Of a stretch of 17,098 nt of DNA, positions 6,318 to 14,087 are shown in pieces. The stretch's first letter is position 1. Every line of letters begins with the position of its first letter. Made by a program: the position numbers and the translations under genes. Where the stretch lies: the NCBI GenBank assembly GCA_000437555.1, contig FR901027.1:15996-33093 (forward strand). Direction: 5' to 3'. The stretch comes from Acidaminococcus sp. CAG:917 (GTDB lineage Bacteria > Bacillota > Clostridia > Christensenellales > CAG-917). A model generated the notes under the pieces. That model ran no database searches and was not told the DNA's origin. It worked only from the letters and a program-made list of their open reading frames with translations.

Positions 6318-6608
6318 ATGTGCTTTAAAAAGGATAAAAAAACAAAAGAAAATAAAAATACCAAAAGTTCAGACAAAAATCAATCCCAAAAGGAAAGCAC
6401 CGCAAAAAAGACAGCCGCCAAAAACTACCACGTATCAAAAAACGAGGACGGCAAATGGCAGGTCAAGTTTGCGGGCGGAGAAAAGGCAATAAAACTTTTT
6501 AACACGCAAGCCGAGGCAATCGACTATGCAAAACAACTCGCCAAAAACCAAGACGGCAACATTACTATTCACAAAAGGGACGGAAAACTGAGAAAGCAAA
6601 GATATTGA
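6318..6608 (+). CDS. DUF2188-domain protein
   Basis: A 96-residue basic protein. Residues 1-35 are a lysine-rich, low-complexity, probably disordered tail; residues 36-92 match DUF2188 (YHVSKNEDGKWQVKFAGGEK, then FNTQAEAIDYAKQLAKNQDG and ITIHKRDGKLR). This small domain of unknown function is common in bacteria and phages. AGGAG seven bases before the ATG and an extended -10 promoter support real expression. It is transcribed alone on the plus strand and ends in the bidirectional terminator at 6808-6835. No biochemical role can be assigned. Confidence 0.8.
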   Translation: MCFKKDKKTKENKNTKSSDKNQSQKESTAKKTAAKNYHVSKNEDGKWQVKFAGGEKAIKLFNTQAEAIDYAKQLAKNQDGNITIHKRDGKLRKQRY

Positions 6609-6807
6609 CGCCTTTTTATCGTTTATCGCCAAATTTTAAATAATTGGTCTCTTAAACGAGAGCCTCACTATGCGCTTTAATATCCAAAACCATTCTGCAT
6701 ATGGTAAAACGCTTTTTGAATATGGGTTTAAACTTAAAAGTTAAAACAGCCCTTAACCAAAACTTATTCAGCTTGAATTTTGTTAAGATAGCAGTAAATA
6801 AAATATA

Positions 6808-6835
6808 TAAACCGCCTAAAAGCTAAGGCGGTTTA
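6808..6835. terminator. Bidirectional terminator
   Basis: A perfect 10-bp inverted repeat (TAAACCGCCT 6808-6817, AGGCGGTTTA 6826-6835, loop 8) with T-rich sequence on both exits. It serves the converging DUF2188 (plus) and UPF0210 (minus) genes. The rest of the 6609-6908 gap shows nothing I can identify. Confidence 0.85.
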
Positions 6836-6908
6836 TTTTATTTTTATCGATAATAAACGGTATAAATTAATTTTAAAAATTTCAAAAATTTCAATGCTCT
6901 TTTTATTT

Positions 6909-8264
6909 TCAGTTTTTAAAACTGTGAATGGGCGCAGGGATAAGCCCTCCCCTTTTGATAAACTTATCGGCGCCGCTTTGATGCACGGGCATTATGGGAC
7001 ATTTGCCCAAAAGTCCTCCGAAGTTTACCCAATCGCCTACTTTTTTTTCGGGCACGGGGATAACTCTGACGGCTGTAGTCTTGTTGTTTACCATACCTAT
7101 CGCCGCCTCGTCCGCTATTATCGCCGAGATAGTCGAAGCGGAAGTATCACCGGGGATGGCAATCATATCAAGTCCCACCGAGCAAACGCAGGTCATCGCC
7201 TCGAGCTTGTCAATGGATATCTTGCCGTTTTGCGCCGCTTCAATCATTCCTATATCTTCCGATACGGGTATAAACGCGCCCGAAAGACCGCCCACACGAG
7301 AGCTTGCCATAACGCCGCCCTTTTTAACCGCGTCGTTGAGCATGGCAAGTATTGCCGTAGTCCCGTGAGTGCCTACGCTCTCAAGCCCGACTTCTTCCAA
7401 AATAGCCGCCACGCTGTCGCCTCTTGCCGGCGTGGGGGCTAGCGATAAATCGACAATTCCGAAACGCGCGCCAAGTCTTTTTGCCGCTTCCGCCGCAATG
7501 AGCTGCCCTGCCCTCGTTATCTTAAAAGCCGTCTTCTTTATCGTTTCGGCAACGGTCGTGAGGTCGGCGTCGGGAATGGCTTTTAATGCGTGTTCCACCA
7601 CCCCGGGACCTGACACGCCCACGTTTATCACCGTGTCCGCCTCTCCTATGCCGTGGAAAGCTCCCGCCATAAAAGGATTATCCTCAACGGCATTGCAAAA
7701 AACCACTAGTTTTGCACAGCCTAATCCGTCATTCTTTGCCGTCATATTTGCCGTTTCCAAAACTATTTCGCCCATTACTCGTACGGCGTCCATATTTATA
7801 CCCGACTTCGACGAGCCGACGTTAACGGACGAGCAAAGGCGTTTCGTGTTGGCGAGTGTATAAGGTATCGTCTTTAAAAACTTTTCCTCATAGTCCGCCG
7901 TTCCCTTATGCACCAAGGCGGAATATCCGCCCAAAAAGTCTATGCCTATCTCGTCTGCGGCTCTGTCAAGAGCCTCACCCAACAAGAAACCGTCTTCGGG
8001 AAAGGCTGCCGCTATTATACTGACGGGCGTCACCGACACACGCTTGTTGACAATTGGTATGCCGTATTCTCCCGAAAGGCTGTTTGCCGTCTTTACGATG
8101 TTCTCGCCCTTTTTGCAAACGGTATCGTATACCGCCTGTGCCGTATCCTTTGCGTTTTGACGAATACACGGCAAAAGAGATATTCCCATGGTAACGGTCC
8201 TTATGTCAAGGTGCTCTTTTTGCACCATATCTATTGTTTCAAGCACGTCAAATTTATTGAACAT
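6909..8264 (-). CDS. UPF0210 (DUF711, PFL) family protein
   Basis: A 451-residue cytosolic protein of the UPF0210/DUF711 family, full length. Recognisable family segments include the N-terminal VTMGISLLPCI at about 24-34, VNVGSSKSGINMDAVRVMGE at 149-168, INVGVSGPGVVEHAL, and FGIVDLSLAPTPARGDSVAAIL in the middle. Structures in this family resemble glycyl-radical-type barrels, but no reaction is established. It is directly preceded by the ACT-domain gene with a 15-bp gap, a pairing conserved across Firmicutes and archaea, which suggests the ACT protein senses a ligand for it. Start ATG with GGTGG a few bases upstream. Function remains unknown. Confidence 0.9.
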   Translation of the reverse strand: MFNKFDVLETIDMVQKEHLDIRTVTMGISLLPCIRQNAKDTAQAVYDTVCKKGENIVKTANSLSGEYGIPIVNKRVSVTPVSIIAAAFPEDGFLLGEALDRAADEIGIDFLGGYSALVHKGTADYEEKFLKTIPYTLANTKRLCSSVNVGSSKSGINMDAVRVMGEIVLETANMTAKNDGLGCAKLVVFCNAVEDNPFMAGAFHGIGEADTVINVGVSGPGVVEHALKAIPDADLTTVAETIKKTAFKITRAGQLIAAEAAKRLGARFGIVDLSLAPTPARGDSVAAILEEVGLESVGTHGTTAILAMLNDAVKKGGVMASSRVGGLSGAFIPVSEDIGMIEAAQNGKISIDKLEAMTCVCSVGLDMIAIPGDTSASTISAIIADEAAIGMVNNKTTAVRVIPVPEKKVGDWVNFGGLLGKCPIMPVHQSGADKFIKRGGLIPAPIHSFKN

Positions 8265-8279
8265 TATTCCACCGCCCGA

Positions 8280-8549
8280 TTAAATATTGTGCATTGCATT
8301 GAAGATATCTTCGTGCTGAAGGTGTATGCTCATTCCGATAGACTCGCCCATCTTTGCGCACTCCGCCGCCAAAACGGAAAGCTCTCCCTTTATCTTGGAA
8401 ATATCCACAAGCATTATCATGGCAAAATATTCGCCCAAAATAGTCTGCGAAATATCCTCGATATTCACGTCCCTTTCCGCCAGAAAATTGCTTACTTTTG
8501 CAATTATGCCCTTTTTGTCCTTGCCCGTAACAGTTACAACCGCACGCAT
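8280..8549 (-). CDS. ACT-domain protein (UPF0237)
   Basis: An 89-residue single ACT domain of the UPF0237 group. The beta-alpha-beta-beta-alpha-beta pattern is visible: MRAVVTVTGKDKKGIIAKVSNFLAE, then VNIEDISQTIL, then YFAMIMLVDIS. ACT domains usually bind amino acids or other small ligands and regulate a partner. AAGGAG with good spacing precedes the ATG. It forms a two-gene operon with the UPF0210 gene downstream (15-bp gap). I could not settle on a promoter: TATAAT lies at 8646-8651 on the minus strand, but no well-spaced -35 is present. Confidence 0.9.
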   Translation of the reverse strand: MRAVVTVTGKDKKGIIAKVSNFLAERDVNIEDISQTILGEYFAMIMLVDISKIKGELSVLAAECAKMGESIGMSIHLQHEDIFNAMHNI

Positions 8550-8669
8550 ATTATCTCCTTAATGCAAACCAAACCGCCGTTTTTTACCCTGAAAATCAGT
8601 GCCGACTTTGATTTGCCGTCAAATAAATTTTATCACAATTTTTAAATTATAATATCATAAAAACAAAAA

Positions 8670-8694
8670 CAAGTCCACATTTATACGGGACTTG
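8670..8694 (-). terminator. Terminator-like hairpin upstream of ACT gene
   Basis: CAAGTCC (8670-8676) pairs with GGACTTG (8688-8694), loop 11, followed on the minus strand by TTTTTGTTTTT. It could be a second terminator for the flavodoxin-ferredoxin transcript. Confidence 0.45.
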
Positions 8695-8760
8695 CGTAAA
8701 ATTTAAATCTGACTTTAATAACAAAATATGCGGTAAAATTTAAATACCTTAAATGCTTTA

Positions 8761-8782
8761 AAAAAAGCTAAATGGCTTTTTT
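8761..8782 (-). terminator. Terminator after flavodoxin-ferredoxin gene
   Basis: AAAAAAGC (8761-8768) pairs with GCTTTTTT (8775-8782), loop 6, giving a T-rich exit on the minus strand 25 bp past the stop codon. The stem is A-T rich, so efficiency is uncertain. Confidence 0.6.
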
Positions 8783-8806
8783 AGCTTAATTAAACCATTA
8801 TAAATT

Positions 8807-9565
8807 TTAAACGTATTTTGCTATATTATACCTTTTTCTGCCTGCCGTTTTTTTGTCGTATTGAATTGCCTTACTCGGACAGCTGTTTATACACCTCAGG
8901 CATTGATAGCAGTTCCCTTTTTTCCATACGGGATTGCCGTTTTCCAATTCAATAGCCTTTGACGGACAACCTTTGGCGCACAATCCGCAGGATATGCATT
9001 TATCCTTTATTACCCAAAACGGCGAAGTGGAGCGTGCAAACTTGTTAAAGCCCTTGTTTACCACAGAAGATTTGATTGAAGCAAGTGAGCCCTCATGCAC
9101 TCGGTATTGCTTTTTGCCTTCCGATATTTCTAAGGATATTTTGTCTATCTCGCTCTCGGCATTTTTTATCTTGCTTAAAACCACTTCATCGCTTTCAAGT
9201 TCACTGCCTATGACGTAGTTGTTTGGCATAGCGATGCTATATGCGCTGCAAAGCGGATAAGTTTTTGAAAGCTTTTTCATTGCAAGACCTGCGTCCTCAC
9301 CGCAAGTGCATATCCCGAACGTGAAAGCGTTTGTTTCCTCATTTGCGCCCTTAAGTTTTTTTACAAAGTTCAGCATAGGCTCGGGCACGCCCCAAGCATA
9401 CACGGGAAAAACAAACCCTATATACTTTTCCGACTCGATTTTCATCTCCCCTCTTAACTTTGCTAAGTCCAAAGAGATAATATCGACCGCCTTGTCGCTA
9501 AGCTTATCTGCGACCTTTTTTGCCACCCACTCGGAATTTCCCGTTCCCGAAAAATAGAAAATCAT
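8807..9565 (-). CDS. EFR1-type flavodoxin/4Fe-4S ferredoxin fusion
   Basis: A 252-residue redox protein joining an N-terminal flavodoxin-like domain (FMN phosphate loop SGTGNSE at 6-12; FPVYAWGVPEP at 53-63) to a C-terminal two-cluster ferredoxin domain. Both 4Fe-4S motifs are complete: C190-C193-C196-C200 and C219-C222-C225-C229. This matches the EFR1-family layout common in anaerobic Firmicutes, where such proteins are thought to shuttle electrons between ferredoxin-like and flavin partners; the physiological partner is unknown. GGAG lies nine bases before the ATG. A TATAAT at 9611-9616 (minus strand) may be its -10, with only a weak -35. It is a single-gene unit. Confidence 0.88.
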   Translation of the reverse strand: MIFYFSGTGNSEWVAKKVADKLSDKAVDIISLDLAKLRGEMKIESEKYIGFVFPVYAWGVPEPMLNFVKKLKGANEETNAFTFGICTCGEDAGLAMKKLSKTYPLCSAYSIAMPNNYVIGSELESDEVVLSKIKNAESEIDKISLEISEGKKQYRVHEGSLASIKSSVVNKGFNKFARSTSPFWVIKDKCISCGLCAKGCPSKAIELENGNPVWKKGNCYQCLRCINSCPSKAIQYDKKTAGRKRYNIAKYV

Positions 9566-9721
9566 AATATGTTACTCCATACTAATATTTGAAATATTTT
9601 TTATTATTGTATTATATTTTACATTTTTAGCGGCAAAAAAAACAATACGCAATGATTTAAAAAATACTTATTACTTTATATATAGCACCGCAAGAGTTTC
9701 TATGTGTGTCGTATGTCATAC

Positions 9722-9797
9722 TTAGATATGTGTCATTCATGCATTGGTTACGGTTTTTAGATATGTGCAATCGGGCAGAAACCGCTGTTTGGATATG
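9722..9797 (+). repeat. Left repeat array, three TTRGATATG units
   Basis: TTAGATATG at 9722-9730 and 9757-9765 and TTGGATATG at 9789-9797, spaced 35 and 32 bp. The same 9-mer reappears on the opposite strand at 11014-11022 and 11047-11055, beyond the far end of the gene at 9808-10635. Opposed arrays of short repeats around a gene resemble the multiple transposase-binding sites at the ends of some insertion sequences, notably the IS21 family; no transposase is present here. Confidence 0.55.
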
Positions 9798-9807
9798 TTT
9801 CTAATCA

Positions 9808-10635
9808 TTAATAGTTCTCCTTCCAAAAAAACTCGTCTGTAGCCTTATTAAATTCTTTCAAGTCAATTTCTTTACCAAATATCTTATTGAATAAGTGATT
9901 AATCACATAAACAACATAATACATCAACAGGGGTAAGAGCTTACAATATATTTTCGTAAAGTCCTCTATCACGCCATCTTCTATAAAAATAAAATTTAAC
10001 TCTCCTGATTCCACTTTGATTCCTGCACCGCTTGTAGCTATGTGGCTTGCCCTATCGCCGATTGCTCTTATACTTGGAATATCTTTTGCATAACGCATAT
10101 CATATATGGATTCTTTAAGATCATCAAGCCCAAGTATTTTTAATACTGCATGATAAGTTTCTTTTGAGTTTATGCCTTTGTTATTTCTATTATCAATATC
10201 CTTATTTTGGGCATTATCAGAAAAAACTAATTTTACTGTTTCCTCAGGATTTATTAACATTTTTTCAAGATAGCATAAAGTTTCACAAAACGGCTTACGC
10301 GCCAAACAGAATGCTATTTGCGGATTAAACTGCTTTATGTTTAATATCGATTGTCCCACATAAATACAAAAATCCATTAGTAAGTATTTTAACAACCTTT
10401 TGTTGTACATATTATCAAGTAAGGAATTTGTACGAGCAATTTCTTCAATTTCACAAACGCTCTGTGCCTTCTTAATTTGTTCCTTCAATTGTGCATCTTC
10501 TATAGGAATTGTACAACTTTCTTGATTATTTAATTCAAGGAAGAAAGCCTCACAAATGTTTAGGCAGGTTTCACAATATTCAATAGCATTAATCATTTCC
10601 TCAGTTGGAACAAAAGAACCACTATATCTTAACAC
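9808..10635 (-). CDS. Hypothetical protein in repeat-flanked island
   Basis: A 275-residue protein I do not recognise. It looks soluble and mainly helical, with a hydrophobic stretch near the C-terminus (LLPLLMYYVVYVINHLF, about 234-250) that may be a buried helix. LARKPFCETLCYLEKMLINPE in the middle and RAIGDRASHIATSG later (about 192-205) recall the Arg/Glu then Arg...His pattern of HEPN-like helical families, but this is a weak resemblance and no catalytic assignment is justified. The start is GTG (10633-10635) with GGGAG six bases upstream. It has its own promoter (10764-10792). The reading frame is visibly A+T-richer than the neighbouring housekeeping genes and is flanked by inverted repeat arrays, so acquisition by transfer is likely. 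No terminator was found. Possible roles include host defence or toxin function, as speculation only. Confidence 0.7.
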   Translation of the reverse strand: MLRYSGSFVPTEEMINAIEYCETCLNICEAFFLELNNQESCTIPIEDAQLKEQIKKAQSVCEIEEIARTNSLLDNMYNKRLLKYLLMDFCIYVGQSILNIKQFNPQIAFCLARKPFCETLCYLEKMLINPEETVKLVFSDNAQNKDIDNRNNKGINSKETYHAVLKILGLDDLKESIYDMRYAKDIPSIRAIGDRASHIATSGAGIKVESGELNFIFIEDGVIEDFTKIYCKLLPLLMYYVVYVINHLFNKIFGKEIDLKEFNKATDEFFWKENY

Positions 10636-10763
10636 TTGTTTCTCCCTGTTAAATTAATTATGGCAGAGTACTTTCTTTGCAAAATAATAAATAGTATTCT
10701 TAAATCGAAAATGGTTGTAGCCTACCTCAAAAGCCCCCTTATATAAAACATCTCTGCTTTTAT

Positions 10764-10792
10764 ATTTTATCATCTTCAAAAGAAATCGTCAA
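10764..10792 (-). promoter_or_regulatory. Predicted promoter of the unknown gene
   Basis: Minus strand: TTGACG (10787-10792), 17-bp spacer, TAAAAT (10764-10769). The leader would be about 120 bases. The remaining A+T-rich gap up to 11195 holds no other gene. Confidence 0.65.
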
Positions 10793-10927
10793 TTGCATTG
10801 TTATAAACTACCGCTTTCAGAATCCTTTGGTAAAAAACAATAAACTATTTTTAGCCATACCCCCTTCGATATAGTTCGTGCCAAAAATGTGGTTTTATAT
10901 CCATTTTTTTCATATGTATTCTGTGAA

Positions 10928-10972
10928 AATATCCGTTAAATCGGATTTCAAGTCCAAATTAACGGAAATATT
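10928..10972. repeat. Inverted repeat with one bulge
   Basis: AATATCCGTTAA (10928-10939) is complementary to TTAACGGAAATATT (10959-10972) with bulged A residues in the right arm, around a 19-base centre. It lies inside the repeat-flanked island, between the unknown gene and the right repeat array. Function unknown. Confidence 0.45.
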
Positions 10973-10995
10973 GAAAGTATCTTTTTCTTGCGAAC

Positions 10996-11055
10996 ACTAC
11001 CTGTCGTTTTTCACATATCCAAGCTAACTACCTGAATTTCTTCTGTCATATCCAA
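10996..11055 (-). repeat. Right repeat array, inverted relative to the left
   Basis: On the minus strand, GCTTGGATATG followed 10-12 bases later by CAGGTAGT occurs twice in tandem: TTGGATATG at 11047-11055 and 11014-11022 (33-bp spacing), with CAGGTAGT at 11027-11034 and 10996-11003. The 9-mer matches the left array at 9722-9797 in opposite orientation. Confidence 0.6.
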
Positions 11056-11153
11056 GCAAACTAGGCGAGTCAAAAAATGCCTGTTTTTGCATTGCAAAGC
11101 AAACAATGAAGTTGACTGTCAGATTTGGATATAAAAACTAAAAAGCAAGAAAA

Positions 11154-11181
11154 AAGGCTGAAAAGTATCGTTTTCAGCCTT
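11154..11181 (-). terminator. Rho-independent terminator after rlmD
   Basis: A perfect 11-bp stem (AAGGCTGAAAA 11154-11164, TTTTCAGCCTT 11171-11181, loop 6) followed on the minus strand by further T. It lies 15 bp beyond the stop codon. Confidence 0.9.
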
Positions 11182-11195
11182 AGAAATTGCAGTTT

Positions 11196-12548
11196 TTATG
11201 GATTTTTTCGTTCCAACATCACCAGCGTCTCTATGTGGCAGGTTTGAGGGAACATATCAAATAGATTGACGGATTCCACGGTATAAGCGTCGGACAGAAT
11301 TTTTATGTCCCTTGCAAGCGTGGCGGGGTTGCAGGATATATATATAATTTTTTTTATACCGCTGTTTTTGACCGCTTCCAAAACGGCACGGTCACAGCCC
11401 TTGCGGGGCGGGTCTAAAAGAGTGCAGTCAAAAGGCAATTTACCCTTTTGCGCTTCCACGAATTTGACAGCGTCGGCGCATACATTTTTGACTCTTCCGC
11501 TAAAACCCAAATCTCTCATAAGATTATCTGCTCCGCGCGTGGCGGACGGCACTATCTCCACCGCCGTTATTTTTATCTCCACCGCCGTTATTTTTGCCGA
11601 CGGCAGACGTGAGGCAATTTGAGCGGTTAAAAGCCCGACGCCGGAATAAAGTTCAAGCACCTTGTCGCCCTCGATTTTCTCCGCCGCTTTGTCGTATAGC
11701 ATTTTCATAACCTCAATGTTTACCTGCAAAAAGGAAAGCGGAGACACGGCCGCGCTGAAAGCTCCGAGCGACTGCTTTTGCTCCTTTCCGAAGATAAGCG
11801 ATACCGTATCCCCCATTATGACGTTGGTGTTTTTCGTGTTTTCGCTTATATATAACGCTACCTCGCCGAATTTTTCCTTTAGCCTTTCATACAAAACCTC
11901 GGCTTTAGGCAGGCTTTTACCGTTTATGACAATGGTGACCGAAAGCGAATCTATCATTCTTGCTACAAGGTGTCGCAAAAGTCCCTTTTTCGTCTTTTCG
12001 TCGTATACGGAAATTTGAAACTCGTTTGCATAGTCGCATACGATTTGAATGAGCGACCTGAGCCACTCGCCGTGCAAGGGGCAGTATTTTAGCGGAACGA
12101 CGTCGTGCGACGACTTCTCGTAAAATCCTACGACCACTCTGTCCCCCTTTTTTCCGAACGGAAGAGAGAGTTTGTTGCGGTATTCCCATTCGTTTGCGTG
12201 GAATACGTTTTGAATATCGACGCTTATGCCCGCTATCTTCTTTAGCGTTTTTAAAACGTTCTGTTTTTTGACTTCAAGCTGATATGGATATTCGAGGTGC
12301 TGAACGTCGCAGCCGCCGCATTTTTTAAAATGTATACAAAAAGGCTTTATTCTGTGCGGCGACGGCTCTGCAATCTCCAAAACCTCGCCGAACGCCATAT
12401 CCTTTTTACAATGGACGATTTTGGCTTTTACCTTTTCGCCGTCTACTGCATAAGGCAAAAAGACGGGTATGCCGTCTGACTTTGCTATTCCCTCGCCGTT
12501 TATTCCCATGTCTATAACGTCAAGCGTCAAAATATCGCCTTTTTTCAT
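11196..12548 (-). CDS. rlmD: 23S rRNA (uracil-5)-methyltransferase, RlmD/RumA type
   Basis: A 450-residue RNA m5U methyltransferase. An N-terminal TRAM domain (1-60) is followed by an Fe-S site (C71, C77, C80, C156) and a SAM-binding Rossmann domain with LELYSGVGLL at 298-307, then the DPPRKG motif at 379-384, the nucleophile Cys406 in SCNPATLARD and the general-base Glu440 in CHIETLVML. All RumA key residues are present, so U1939-type methylation is expected, though several paralogues in Firmicutes modify U747 or both. Odd feature: KITAVEI is repeated exactly at 319-325 and 326-332 because of a 21-bp tandem duplication; this is the strand whose acidic residue normally contacts the SAM ribose. 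No Shine-Dalgarno is present, and the promoter places the start at the ATG itself. Confidence 0.92.
   Translation of the reverse strand: MKKGDILTLDVIDMGINGEGIAKSDGIPVFLPYAVDGEKVKAKIVHCKKDMAFGEVLEIAEPSPHRIKPFCIHFKKCGGCDVQHLEYPYQLEVKKQNVLKTLKKIAGISVDIQNVFHANEWEYRNKLSLPFGKKGDRVVVGFYEKSSHDVVPLKYCPLHGEWLRSLIQIVCDYANEFQISVYDEKTKKGLLRHLVARMIDSLSVTIVINGKSLPKAEVLYERLKEKFGEVALYISENTKNTNVIMGDTVSLIFGKEQKQSLGAFSAAVSPLSFLQVNIEVMKMLYDKAAEKIEGDKVLELYSGVGLLTAQIASRLPSAKITAVEIKITAVEIVPSATRGADNLMRDLGFSGRVKNVCADAVKFVEAQKGKLPFDCTLLDPPRKGCDRAVLEAVKNSGIKKIIYISCNPATLARDIKILSDAYTVESVNLFDMFPQTCHIETLVMLERKNP
11553..11594. repeat. Perfect 21-bp tandem duplication inside rlmD
   Basis: Two identical adjacent 21-base units (11553-11573 and 11574-11594) add seven residues in frame. 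The lack of any divergence points to a very recent event or to an assembly error. Confidence 0.95.
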
Positions 12549-12554
12549 AACTCA

Positions 12555-12583
12555 ATTTTACACCACAACAGGGTTTAACACAA
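12555..12583 (-). promoter_or_regulatory. Predicted promoter of rlmD (leaderless)
   Basis: Minus strand: TTGTGT (12578-12583), 17-bp spacer, TAAAAT (12555-12560). Six bases separate the -10 from the ATG, so the first transcribed base would be the A of the start codon, which agrees with the absent Shine-Dalgarno. Confidence 0.55.
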
Positions 12584-12586
12584 CAA

Positions 12587-12613
12587 AAAAAGATTGGCAA
12601 TGCCAATCTTTTT
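12587..12613. terminator. Terminator after citrate synthase gene
   Basis: A perfect 11-bp stem (AAAAAGATTGG 12587-12597, CCAATCTTTTT 12603-12613, loop 5) with T-runs on both exits. On the minus strand it ends the citrate synthase transcript. It sits immediately upstream of the rlmD -35, insulating that promoter. Confidence 0.85.
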
Positions 12614-12740
12614 GACTTTAAAATATCTGCTTTATAACGAAAAAGGGATTATTTCAATGCGTTGCAATGCGTTCGACAGAGCGATGTTAAACGTCGCTTT
12701 TTAATTGAAAACATTAAGATTGCGCATTTTAAAATGCTTT

Positions 12741-14087
12741 CTATTTTCTGTCGCCGATATTCTGATAAGGTCTTATCTTTACTGTGTCGATATATGAAGG
12801 ACGAATAATCTTATCGGCGTTTATGAGTTCCTCTAAGCGGTGCGCCGACCAACCGACTATTCTGGCGATAGCGAACATAGGCGTATAAAGCTCGACGGGA
12901 ATACCCAACATACTGTAAACGAATCCGCTGTAAAAATCCACGTTTGCCGAAACTCCTTTATATATCGCCCTTTCGTTTGCGATTGCCTTTGTGGCAAGAC
13001 GCTCGACAAGCTCGTAGAAAGAATAAAGTTTATTTTTGCCCTTTGATTTTGAAAGCTGCTCAACGAAACGTTTGAAAACCTGCGCTCTCGGGTCGGACAG
13101 CGAATACACGGCGTGTCCCATACCGTAGATGAGTCCTTTGCGGTCGAACACCTCTTTTTTCAATATTTTAATAAGGTAAGCATAAACTTCGTCTTCGTCT
13201 TCTATATCTTTGACGTTTTCGCGTATATGCTTCATCATCTGCACCACTTTGATATTTGCGCCTCCGTGTTTCGGACCTTTAAGAGAAGCGAGTGCCGCAG
13301 AGATTGCCGAATAGGTATCCGTTCCCGACGACGTGACAACCCTTGTCGTAAACGTCGAATTGTTTCCGCCTCCGTGTTCCATATGAAGAATGAACGCCAA
13401 ATCCAAAACCTTTGCCTCGAGCTCGGAAAACTTTTGGTCGGGACGGAGCATTCTCAAAAAGTTCTGCGCTGTAGAGAGAGAATCGTCGGGACGGTGAATA
13501 TATAAGCTGTCGTCGCAAATGAAATGATTGTAGGCGTGATATCCGTAAACGGCAAGCATTGGGAAAACGCTGATTAACATAAGGCACTGCCTTATAACGT
13601 TTGGCACGGAAATGTCGTCCGCCTTTTTATCGTAAGAGCCGAGCGTCAGAACACTCTTTGAAAGGCTCATCATCATATCCTTTGTCGGAGCTTTTAAGAT
13701 GACGTCACGGGTAAAGTTTTTCGGGAGTTTCCTGAGCTGAGATAGCGTAGAGTTAAATTCGTCAAGCGCACTTTTGTTTGGAAGCTCACCGAGAAGCAAA
13801 AGGTGCGCCACTTCCTCAAAGCCGTAGCGGTCATCTTTCATAAGCCCGTCAACAAGCTCGTTTATACTGTAGCCTCTGTAATAAAGCTCTCCCTCGCAAG
13901 GCATATTGATTCCGTCTATTTTTTTGCAAGCGACTATTTTAGAGATATTCGTTATACCTGCCACTACTCCCTGTCCCGATTTGTCCCTTAGTCCTCTTTT
14001 AACGTGGAACTCGTCGTAAAGGTCTGTATTGACGGGATAAATTTCACTGCACTTTTTTTCGTATTTTTCGATTATTGTCATATCCAT
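12741..14087 (-). CDS. Citrate synthase
   Basis: A 448-residue citrate synthase: oxaloacetate plus acetyl-CoA to citrate and CoA. Catalytic residues are visible (numbered from the chosen start): HMEHGGGNNS at 235-244, His274 in GPKHGGAN, His325 in GMGHAVYSLSDPR with the substrate-binding Arg at the end of that motif, and Asp384 in NVDFYSGF. The frame stays open 38 codons further upstream, but ATG at 14085-14087 is preferred because AGGAGG lies five bases before it and the upstream extension is hydrophobic and unlike the family. In an anaerobe it probably feeds glutamate synthesis through the oxidative branch; no aconitase or isocitrate dehydrogenase gene is in view. A 2-methylcitrate synthase role cannot be excluded from sequence alone. 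It is a single-gene unit with its own promoter. Confidence 0.93.
   Translation of the reverse strand: MDMTIIEKYEKKCSEIYPVNTDLYDEFHVKRGLRDKSGQGVVAGITNISKIVACKKIDGINMPCEGELYYRGYSINELVDGLMKDDRYGFEEVAHLLLLGELPNKSALDEFNSTLSQLRKLPKNFTRDVILKAPTKDMMMSLSKSVLTLGSYDKKADDISVPNVIRQCLMLISVFPMLAVYGYHAYNHFICDDSLYIHRPDDSLSTAQNFLRMLRPDQKFSELEAKVLDLAFILHMEHGGGNNSTFTTRVVTSSGTDTYSAISAALASLKGPKHGGANIKVVQMMKHIRENVKDIEDEDEVYAYLIKILKKEVFDRKGLIYGMGHAVYSLSDPRAQVFKRFVEQLSKSKGKNKLYSFYELVERLATKAIANERAIYKGVSANVDFYSGFVYSMLGIPVELYTPMFAIARIVGWSAHRLEELINADKIIRPSYIDTVKIRPYQNIGDRK

Noticed and set aside
7908..8645. 245-codon plus-strand open frame across the UPF0210 and ACT genes
   Set aside because: It is antisense to two clear conserved genes and its translation shows no domain; a shadow of the minus-strand coding.
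9722..9797. CRISPR array
   Set aside because: Only a 9-base core is shared, units differ between repeats, there are three copies, no cas genes, and an inverted set lies on the far side of the gene.
12684..12714. Plus-strand terminator-like hairpin (AGCGATGT with ACGTCGCT, then TTTT)
   Set aside because: No plus-strand gene lies upstream and the minus-strand version has a mismatch and no T-run; likely chance.
12724..12737. 14-bp perfect palindrome GCATTTTAAAATGC after citrate synthase
   Set aside because: A+T-rich, single copy, not placed at a promoter; could be chance in low-GC sequence.
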